Part shown: positions 57,730 through 64,000 of the stretch, one piece after another | How positions within the stretch are numbered: the first letter of the stretch is position 1 | Layout: each line of letters opens with the position of its first letter | Source: Pseudoalteromonas luteoviolacea S2607 | GTDB lineage: Bacteria > Pseudomonadota > Gammaproteobacteria > Enterobacterales > Alteromonadaceae | Reading direction: 5' to 3' | Length of the DNA stretch: 64,000 bases | NCBI RefSeq assembly: GCF_001625575.1 | Contig: NZ_AUXV01000026.1 | Coordinates: forward strand, 82,595 to 146,594 | Made by a program: the position numbers and the translations under genes | The notes under the pieces: generated by a model | What the model saw: only the letters and a program-made list of their open reading frames with translations | What the model was told of the DNA's origin: nothing | Databases searched by the model: none

Positions 57730-57793
57730 CGGAATTTATTTGAAGTTTTCCGGTCTTATTGGTTAGTTTAAGAACGAATTTACGAGAACAAAG

Positions 57794-58525
57794 ATGAAAA
57801 AGTTATTTTTAGCAGCCGCATTGGCGGTAGGCGCTTCAGCTTATGCAACGGAAGCGACAAAAACTGAGAGCACATTAGCTATTAACCCAATTCAACAGTC
57901 GTTGGCAAATCTTGGCCTGTCTGTGAATGACATTACTGATAGCCCAATCGCTGGATTAAAAACTGTGATCACGGATCGCGGTGTCTTTTATTCTAGCCCT
58001 GATGGTCGCTACTTGATGCAAGGTGCACTTATTGATGTACCAAATAGAAAAAACCTTACTGAAGACGCATTGAGTGGTGTTCGTAAAGAAGGATTGAAAG
58101 ACTATCAAGATTCAATGATTGTCTACAAAGCCGAAAATGAGAAGCATCAAGTCACTATCTTTACTGATATCACTTGTGGTTATTGTCGTAAACTACACCG
58201 TGAACTAGATGACTACCTTAACGCGGGTATTACCGTTAAATACATGGCGTTTCCGCGTGGTGGTCTACAAAGTCAAGGTTATGAAGACCTAATGAATGTA
58301 TGGTGTGCAAAAGATGCTGCAACTGCATTAACAGAAGCGAAAGCGGGTAATCCAGTAGAAGACGTTAAAAATTGTAGTGCACCAGTTGCTGAGCATTATC
58401 AGTTGGGTCAAAAGTTTGGCATCTCTGGTACTCCGGCAATCATTCTAGAAGATGGCAGCATTATCCCAGGTTATCAGCCAGCAGCTGAGCTTGCTGGTGC
58501 ATTAGAAAGAAATGCAAAGTCTTAA
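57794..58525 (+). CDS. dsbC: Thiol:disulfide interchange protein DsbC
   Basis: A 243-residue periplasmic disulfide isomerase. Signal peptide MKKLFLAAALAVGASAYA; N-terminal dimerisation domain; thioredoxin domain with active site CGYC (ITCGYCRKLHREL); a structural cysteine pair in NVWCAKD and VKNCSAP; and cis-proline in SGTPAIIL. DsbD keeps it reduced. A strong terminator follows. Confidence 0.95.
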   Translation: MKKLFLAAALAVGASAYATEATKTESTLAINPIQQSLANLGLSVNDITDSPIAGLKTVITDRGVFYSSPDGRYLMQGALIDVPNRKNLTEDALSGVRKEGLKDYQDSMIVYKAENEKHQVTIFTDITCGYCRKLHRELDDYLNAGITVKYMAFPRGGLQSQGYEDLMNVWCAKDAATALTEAKAGNPVEDVKNCSAPVAEHYQLGQKFGISGTPAIILEDGSIIPGYQPAAELAGALERNAKS

Positions 58526-58551
58526 GCATCGCGTATAATAAGCGCATTGCG

Positions 58552-58576
58552 AAAAAAGGCCGTAGGGCCTTTTTTT
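58552..58576 (+). terminator. Terminator after dsbC
   Basis: AAAAAAGGCC-GTA-GGGCCTTTTTTT, 26 bases past the dsbC stop, so recJ probably has its own promoter. Confidence 0.9.
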
Positions 58577-58654
58577 ATGCCTGTTAGGCAGGTGCGATAA
58601 TTACGGTTACTTAAAAAGCATCCAAACAACAATCTCAACAATTCAGAAAGACGT

Positions 58655-60388
58655 ATGCAAACTAAAATCCAGCCAAGAGCGCGTATTGACGACAGTCACC
58701 TCCCTGATAACCTTCACCCAGTCATTAAGCAGTTATATGCTGTTCGTGGTGTGCGCTCATCAGAAGAATTAAATAATAGCGCCGCAACCTTACTGGACTT
58801 TAAGTTATTTAAAGACATTATTAAAGCGTGTGATATTTTGCATATGGCCCTTAACGCGCAGCAGAAGATTCTTATTGTGGGTGATTTTGATGCCGATGGG
58901 GCAACCAGTACAGCTGTTTTGATGGAAGGTTTACCACAGTTTGGCTTTGCATCGGTTGATTACCTTGTACCGGATAGGTTTAGTTTAGGATATGGTTTAA
59001 GTCCTGCACTTGCGGAACAAATTGTGCAGCTTAGCCCGGACTTGGTGATCACGGTGGACAACGGTATTTCCTGTATTGCGGGTATCGAGATTGTAAAACA
59101 AGCGGGTATCAAAGTAATCGTGACCGATCACCATTTACAAGGTGAACAGTTACCGAACGCTGATGCAATTATTAATCCTAATCAGCATGACTGCCAGTTT
59201 CCGTCCAAATCTATAGCTGGTGTTGGTGTCGCATTTTATTTGCTGGTGGCGCTGCGCAACTATTTAAGAGAAGCAGCTTATTTTGAAAAAGCGGGGCACC
59301 CAGAGCCTAATTTGGCATCTTTGTTGGATATTGTTGCACTGGGTACCGTGGCTGATGTGGTGGCGCTAGATTCGAATAACCGCACTTTGGTATATCAAGG
59401 CCTCGCACGCATTAAAAGTGGTCGAACACGTCCAGGCATTCGTGCTTTGATTGAGGTATCAAACCGCAATATGAATCGGCTGAGCGCGAGTGATTTTGGC
59501 TTTTCATTGGCACCTCGTTTAAATGCAGCAGGACGACTTGATGACATGAGCTTAGGTATCGCTTGCTTACTTGCGAAAGATGACTATCAAGCCAAAAAGA
59601 TTGCCAATGAGCTAGACAGTCTTAATCATGAACGCAGAGAAATTGAGCAGGGCATGCAACAAGAAGCACAGGCGGTGCTAGAGCATTTGAGCAGTAAAAC
59701 ACAAGAAGTTCCCAATGCGGTATGTTTGTACCAAGATGATTGGCATCAAGGTGTTATTGGTATTCTTGCTGGCCGTTTAAAAGAGAAGTACCATCGGCCT
59801 GCTGTGATTTTCGCACAGGGGGATGATGGTCAATTGAAGGGCTCTTGCCGCTCTATCGAAGGCATTCATATGCGGGATTTACTAGAGCATATCAATACTG
59901 AAAACCCTGAACTAATCTTGAAGTTTGGTGGCCATGCAATGGCTGCTGGGTTAAGTATTCATGAGTCAAGCTTTGCTCAGTTTAAAGTTGCTTTTGAAAC
60001 TAAAGTCGAAGCCCTATTGAGTGATGAATTAAGACAAAGCGTATTGTTAACAGATGGTGCGTTACCACCTGAGTGTTTTAATATGGAGTTTGCCAACGAA
60101 CTGCAAGGAGCAGGGCCTTGGGGGCAACAATTTCCTGAGCCTGTATTTAGTGAGCGGTTTGAATTGGTACAGCAACGGCTTGTTGGAGAAAAACACCTTA
60201 AGCTGGTGTTAAAACACACGACCGGCAAACTTGTGGATGCAATTGCATTTAATGTGGATTTACGCGCATGGCCAAATACCAGCGCACAGTATGCAGATAT
60301 GGCATATCAATTAGACATCAATGAGTTTCGGGGCAAGTTTTCACTACAGCTCATTGTACGTGAGATTCAAGCTGTAAAGGCAATTTAA
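58655..60388 (+). CDS. recJ: Single-stranded-DNA exonuclease RecJ
   Basis: A 577-residue 5'-3' exonuclease of recombination and mismatch repair. DHH-superfamily motifs are intact: VGDFDADGATST, VPDRFSLGYGL, VITVDNGISC and the metal-binding VTDHHLQ, then DHHA1-type GGHAMAAGLSI near the C-terminal half. Length equals E. coli RecJ. Confidence 0.95.
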   Translation: MQTKIQPRARIDDSHLPDNLHPVIKQLYAVRGVRSSEELNNSAATLLDFKLFKDIIKACDILHMALNAQQKILIVGDFDADGATSTAVLMEGLPQFGFASVDYLVPDRFSLGYGLSPALAEQIVQLSPDLVITVDNGISCIAGIEIVKQAGIKVIVTDHHLQGEQLPNADAIINPNQHDCQFPSKSIAGVGVAFYLLVALRNYLREAAYFEKAGHPEPNLASLLDIVALGTVADVVALDSNNRTLVYQGLARIKSGRTRPGIRALIEVSNRNMNRLSASDFGFSLAPRLNAAGRLDDMSLGIACLLAKDDYQAKKIANELDSLNHERREIEQGMQQEAQAVLEHLSSKTQEVPNAVCLYQDDWHQGVIGILAGRLKEKYHRPAVIFAQGDDGQLKGSCRSIEGIHMRDLLEHINTENPELILKFGGHAMAAGLSIHESSFAQFKVAFETKVEALLSDELRQSVLLTDGALPPECFNMEFANELQGAGPWGQQFPEPVFSERFELVQQRLVGEKHLKLVLKHTTGKLVDAIAFNVDLRAWPNTSAQYADMAYQLDINEFRGKFSLQLIVREIQAVKAI

Positions 60389-60517
60389 CACCTGTTTTCG
60401 ATAACTAAGACTTGATTTTGGTCTGCTTGTCTTAATATTGGTGAATAAACCCTTAAATTTATCACTTTTGGGGCTAATATCTAGTAGCAAATTTTGTTAG
60501 TATTAGCCGTTTATACC

Positions 60518-60556
60518 GCCTGCATTGTGCTAGAACAATGAAGCGAGAATGCAGGC
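60518..60556 (+). promoter_or_regulatory. Alternative hairpins in the prfB leader
   Basis: GCCTGCATT (60518-60526) can pair with AATGCAGGC (60548-60556), a perfect 9-bp stem. The inner stretch CATTGT (60523-60528) can instead pair with ACAATG (60535-60540). The two stems share bases and exclude each other. They end 22 bases before the prfB ribosome site GGAG (60578-60581). Confidence 0.45.
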
Positions 60557-60589
60557 TAACAGCCAAAGATGTAAATTGGAGTAATGCAG

Positions 60590-61688
60590 ATGTTTGAAGT
60601 GAATCCTGTGATTAATCAAATCAAGGAAATTCGCGAACGTACTGAGCTTCTTAGGGGGTATCTTTGACTATGCTCTAAAGCAAGAGCGTTTAGAGGAAGT
60701 CAATGCCGAACTTGAAGATCCAGCAGTATGGAATGAGCCTGAAAAGGCACAAGCTTTAGGGCGCGAAAAGTCGTCACTTGAAGTGATTGTTGAAACAATC
60801 GATAACTTAGTTGCGGGTGCAGATGATGCCGAGGGTTTGGTTGAATTAGCGGTTGAAGCTGAGGATGAAGATACATTCGTTGAAGCACAGCAAGAAGTTG
60901 AAGGCTTGGTTGCACAGTTGGAGAAGCTAGAGTTCCGTCGTATGTTCTCGGGTGAACAAGATGCAAACGATGCTTATATTGATTTACAATCTGGTTCAGG
61001 TGGTACGGAAGCACAGGACTGGTGTAACATGCTACTACGTATGTATTTACGCTGGGCTGAAGCAAAAGGGTTTAAAGTTGAAATCGTAGAAGCAACAGAT
61101 GGCGACGTAGCAGGTATCAAAGGTGCCACAGTACGCGTTTCTGGTGAATACGCTTACGGTTGGTTACGCACAGAAACGGGTGTGCACCGCTTAGTACGTA
61201 AAAGTCCATTTGACTCAACTGGCCGCCGTCATACTTCGTTTGCATCTGCATTTATTTACCCTGAAATCGACGAGAATATTGAAATCGATATCAACCCTGC
61301 AGATTTACGTATCGATGTATACCGTGCTTCGGGTGCGGGTGGTCAGCACGTTAACCGCACCGAGTCTGCGGTTCGTATTACCCACTTACCAACGAATACT
61401 GTTGTACAGTGTCAAAATGACCGTTCACAGCATAAAAACAAAGCGCAAGCAATGAAGCAGTTAAAAGCAAAATTGTTTGAACTTGAAATGAAGAAACAAA
61501 ATGCTGAAAAGCAGTCGCAAGAAGATGCAAAATCGGATATCGGCTGGGGTAGTCAAATCCGTTCATATGTTCTTGATGATTCAAGAATTAAAGACTTAAG
61601 AACCGGCGTCGAGAACCGCAATACACAAGCGGTACTAGACGGCGATTTAGATAAATTTATCGAAGCTAGCCTGAAATCAGGCCTTTAA
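60590..61688 (+). CDS. prfB: Peptide chain release factor 2 with programmed +1 frameshift
   Basis: RF2 of 365 residues, terminating at UGA and UAA. The first 25 codons (60590-60664) end at an in-frame TGA (60665-60667) directly after CTT. The recoding site AGGGGGTATCTTTGAC, with its internal Shine-Dalgarno-like AGGGGG, is as in E. coli; the ribosome slips +1 and continues from GAC (60666) to 61688. The GGQ peptidyl-hydrolysis motif is in [13 protein letters not shown]; the anticodon-like tripeptide SPF is in [17 protein letters not shown] 60590 has GGAG eight bases upstream. When RF2 is scarce, frameshifting rises, so the gene controls itself. Confidence 0.97.
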
Positions 61689-61715
61689 TCAACAAGCTAA
61701 ACTAAGAGCTAAAAA

Positions 61716-63257
61716 ATGACAGATCAAATCCAAGACGAAAATAAACTCATTGCTGAGCGTCGTGCTAAATTGGATGCAATTCGTGAGAATTGTGATGCCA
61801 ATGGCCACCCGAACACCTTCCGCCGTGAAGACTATACGGCTGATCTACAGGCTAAGTTTGGTGATAAATCGAAAGAAGAGCTTGTTGAATTAGACCATCA
61901 GGTATCAGTTGCAGGTCGTATTCTTGCGAAACGTGGTCCTTTCCTTGTACTGCAAGATATGAAAGGCCGTATTCAAGCTTACGCCTCTAAAGATGTACAA
62001 AAAGCACTAAAAGAGAAGTACGGTCAATTAGATATCGGCGACATTATCGGTGTATCTGGACCACTACATAAATCTGGAAAAGGTGACCTGTATGTAGATA
62101 TGGTTCAGTACGAGCTACTGACTAAATCACTGCGCCCACTTCCAGAAAAGTTCCATGGCCTAACAGACCAAGAAGCGAAATATCGTCAGCGCTATGTTGA
62201 TTTGATCACAAACATGGATACGCGTGAAACTTTCCGTATTCGTTCCAAGGTCATTGAAGGCATTCGTCGCTTCTTGGCTGAGCGTGACTTTATGGAAGTT
62301 GAAACGCCGATGCTACAGGTGATCCCTGGCGGTGCAACTGCACGTCCATTTGTAACACATCATAATGCACTAGATATCGATATGTATCTGCGTATTGCAC
62401 CTGAGCTGTACCTTAAGCGTTTAGTTGTTGGCGGTTTTGACCGTGTATTTGAAATCAACCGTAACTTCCGTAACGAAGGTCTTTCGACACGCCATAACCC
62501 TGAATTCACGATGATTGAGTTCTACCAAGCGTACGCAGATTACAAAGACCTAATGAACTTAACTGAAGACATGTTACGTACTGTTGCACAAGACGTGCTA
62601 GGTACAACAACAGTTATCAATACAGTTAAAGATGCTGAAGGGGAAGTGACCGAAACCATCGAATACGATTTTGGTAAGCAATTTGAGCGTTTATCTATGG
62701 CAGATGCGATTATCAAATATGGTCCAGATGCAGAAGAAAGTGCGCACATCTTTAAAGACCCTGAAAACCATTTCGATGAGTTAGTTGCTTACGCGAAGAA
62801 AGTACACGTTAAGATCCCTGAAAAGTGTGTTTGGGGTGCAGGTAAATTCCTATGTGAAATCTTTGAAGAAACGGCAGAGCATAAGCTAATTCAACCAACT
62901 TTCATTACTGAGTACCCGTGGGAAGTATCACCACTTGCTCGTCGTAACGATGAAAACCCGTTCATTACAGACCGCTTTGAATTCTTTGTCGGTGGTCGTG
63001 AGCTTGCAAATGGTTTCTCTGAGTTGAATGATGCACAAGATCAGGCGGAGCGTTTTGCACGTCAGGTTGAAGAAAAAGATGCAGGTGATGATGAAGCTAT
63101 GCATTACGATGCAGACTATATTCAAGCACTTGAATATGGCTTACCTCCAACTGCTGGTGAAGGTATTGGTATCGACCGTTTGGTTATGCTGTTTACAGAC
63201 TCACCGACAATCAAAGATGTTATTTTATTCCCGCATATGCGTCCTCAAGCGGATTAA
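61716..63257 (+). CDS. lysS: Lysyl-tRNA synthetase, class II
   Basis: Charges tRNA-Lys; 513 residues. The N-terminal OB-fold anticodon domain ([26 protein letters not shown] region) is followed by class II motifs: motif 1 near [19 protein letters not shown], motif 2 [16 protein letters not shown] and motif 3 [12 protein letters not shown]. It directly follows prfB, as in E. coli, and is ended by a hairpin. Confidence 0.97.
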   Translation: MTDQIQDENKLIAERRAKLDAIRENCDANGHPNTFRREDYTADLQAKFGDKSKEELVELDHQVSVAGRILAKRGPFLVLQDMKGRIQAYASKDVQKALKEKYGQLDIGDIIGVSGPLHKSGKGDLYVDMVQYELLTKSLRPLPEKFHGLTDQEAKYRQRYVDLITNMDTRETFRIRSKVIEGIRRFLAERDFMEVETPMLQVIPGGATARPFVTHHNALDIDMYLRIAPELYLKRLVVGGFDRVFEINRNFRNEGLSTRHNPEFTMIEFYQAYADYKDLMNLTEDMLRTVAQDVLGTTTVINTVKDAEGEVTETIEYDFGKQFERLSMADAIIKYGPDAEESAHIFKDPENHFDELVAYAKKVHVKIPEKCVWGAGKFLCEIFEETAEHKLIQPTFITEYPWEVSPLARRNDENPFITDRFEFFVGGRELANGFSELNDAQDQAERFARQVEEKDAGDDEAMHYDADYIQALEYGLPPTAGEGIGIDRLVMLFTDSPTIKDVILFPHMRPQAD

Positions 63258-63270
63258 ATAATGATTAAAG

Positions 63271-63299
63271 AGAAAAGCGCTTAAAGGCGCTTTTCTTTT
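63271..63299 (+). terminator. Terminator after lysS
   Basis: AAAAGCGC-TTAAAG-GCGCTTTT followed by CTTTTA, 15 bases after the lysS stop. From here to 63506 I see no gene or RNA I can support. Confidence 0.85.
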
Positions 63300-63506
63300 A
63301 TCTATGTGAGATATATCTCAAAAATAATTTTAATTTTCTCAATAAATTTTGTGTTTTTATTCTAAAACAGCGCGTTATCGTTTCTGTTTCCGTAATAAAT
63401 ACGAAAATCTTCGAGTACCATGGTTTGCAATCTCACCTCTCATTTCTATACTGTCGTTGCATTTAGGATGAATCACATATAATAAAACGTCAGAAAACAT
63501 AGAATT

Positions 63507-63686
63507 ATGCCGGAATTAGATGAAGAACAATTAAAACACGAGGCTGCAAGAAGGGAATATTGTCGCCAGTGCATTGCTGACTTTCAAAAGCTCGGATACT
63601 TAGACTCTTATTTAGAAGAAGTCTTTAATCGTAAGCAACGCTTATTGAGTCAGTTTTCTGATCAGCCAACCCCCAGAAATGACTAG
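63507..63686 (+). CDS. Small charged hypothetical protein
   Basis: A 59-residue ORF, too short for many gene callers. It starts MPELDEEQLKHEAARREYC and continues with helical, charged sequence (CRQCIADFQKLGYLDSYLEEVFNRKQRLL). Two cysteines are three residues apart (C-x2-C). Codon use looks coding, but the ribosome site is poor, so it could be spurious. No family is recognised. Confidence 0.5.
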   Translation: MPELDEEQLKHEAARREYCRQCIADFQKLGYLDSYLEEVFNRKQRLLSQFSDQPTPRND

Positions 63687-63763
63687 CTTTAAACCAAAGT
63701 GATAGAAAAAAAGACTGGGTGCTCATTCTGTCACCATATAGTCATGTTTTACAAGAAAAGTGT

Positions 63764-63791
63764 TTGACTTATTTTTTCTGTTCTATATTAT
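63764..63791 (+). promoter_or_regulatory. tRNA operon promoter
   Basis: TTGACT (63764-63769), a 16-base spacer and TATTAT (63786-63791) make a near-consensus sigma-70 promoter. The following ACGCCCCAC is a GC-rich discriminator, the mark of stringently controlled tRNA/rRNA promoters. Start near 63798. Confidence 0.8.
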
Positions 63792-63806
63792 ACGCCCCAC
63801 AAAGAC

Positions 63807-63899
63807 GGAGAGGTGGCCGAGTGGCTGAAGGCGCTCCCCTGCTAAGGGAGTATAGGGTTTGTAGCCCTATCGAGGGTTCGAATCCCTCCTTCTCCGCCA
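63807..63899 (+). tRNA. serX: tRNA-Ser (anticodon GCT)
   Basis: A 93-nt class II tRNA with encoded CCA. The acceptor stem GGAGAGG pairs with CTTCTCC; the anticodon stem-loop CTCCC-CTGCTAA-GGGAG gives GCU, decoding AGC/AGU; the long variable arm TAGGG...CCCTA and T-loop GGTTCGAATCC are typical of serine tRNA. Confidence 0.96.
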
Positions 63900-63909
63900 T
63901 TCTTTGTAC

Positions 63910-63986
63910 GGACGCGTAGCTCAGCTGGATAGAGTACCTGGCTACGAACCAGGCGGTCGGAGGTTCGAATCCTCCCGCGTCCGCCA
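63910..63986 (+). tRNA. tRNA-Arg (anticodon ACG)
   Basis: A 77-nt tRNA with encoded CCA. Acceptor GGACGCG pairs with CGCGTCC; anticodon loop CTACGAA gives ACG, whose first base is deaminated to inosine to read CGU/CGC/CGA. T-arm GGTTCGAATCC. Only ten bases after tRNA-Ser, so processed from one transcript that may continue past the window. Confidence 0.96.
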
Positions 63987-64000
63987 CTTTACTCAAGTGG

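Noticed and set aside
1..64000. Prophage, insertion sequence, CRISPR or defence island
   Set aside because: No transposase, integrase other than XerD, repeat array or restriction gene was found; the two tRNAs at the right end carry no visible attachment repeat within the window.

Overview
This window looks like core chromosome of a marine gammaproteobacterium of the Alteromonadales, most likely Pseudoalteromonas. The inference rests on gene content and order: a complete Na+-translocating NADH:quinone reductase operon (nqrABCDEF) followed by apbE and nqrM; the conserved blocks fldB|xerD-dsbC-recJ-prfB-lysS, srmB|trmN, argR|mdh and rpiA-serA; a DUF3545 protein; and moderately AT-rich DNA. I see no insertion sequence, prophage, CRISPR array or defence island. 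No genus was confirmed by database search.

Layout. 1-5.7 kb: the 3' end of a DTW-domain gene, a GGA-rich RNA on the minus strand that I read as a CsrB-type CsrA-sequestering sRNA, then an Fe(III) ABC transporter (fbpABC) followed closely by a degenerate DyP-type heme protein. 5.7-15.7 kb: argR|mdh, serA-rpiA, a 5-formyl-THF cyclo-ligase gene with a membrane-protein partner, a secreted S10 peptidase, a REC-REC-GGDEF regulator, and glnK-amtB with a sigma-54/NtrC-like control region. 15.8-25.3 kb: PBP1B, a chemoreceptor, the pyrB-hemL and clc-hemJ pairs, and erpA. 25.3-32.2 kb: a small membrane protein too short for usual ORF cut-offs, an XRE regulator with a structured leader, the ampG-ppi-yajG-rlmG strand facing alkB-bolA, and fabV. 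32.6-39.8 kb: nqrA-F, apbE, nqrM. 39.9-48.5 kb: a cobalamin locus (cobC-like phosphatase, B12 riboswitch, then btuD-btuC-cobT-cobS-cobU-cobQ-cobO-btuF), with ung coupled to its end. 48.6-55.6 kb: a DUF3545 gene, tal, yaaA with a cysteine-patterned lipoprotein, an MFS transporter, an unknown protein, and srmB|trmN. 55.6-64 kb: a small HExxH protein, fldB|xerD-dsbC-recJ, prfB with its programmed +1 frameshift, lysS, and tRNA-Ser(GCU) and tRNA-Arg(ACG) behind one strong promoter.

How the genes work together. The cobalamin locus imports corrinoid through the inner membrane (BtuF/BtuC/BtuD), adenosylates it (CobO) and assembles the nucleotide loop (CobU, CobT, CobS, CobC), under one riboswitch. 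ApbE attaches the FMN cofactors of NqrB and NqrC, and NqrM supports Nqr maturation. HemL and HemJ serve heme synthesis, and ErpA matures Fe-S proteins. GlnK gates AmtB in response to nitrogen status.

The most interesting leads are the CsrB-like RNA (406-812, minus), a lipoprotein with mirror-symmetric cysteine spacing (51267-51491), the DyP homologue lacking both distal catalytic residues (4800-5726), a four-codon leader ORF between the B12 riboswitch and btuD, a terminator hairpin that also reads as an NtrC site upstream of glnK, and a HExxH protein of unknown family. No clearly new multi-gene system is visible.
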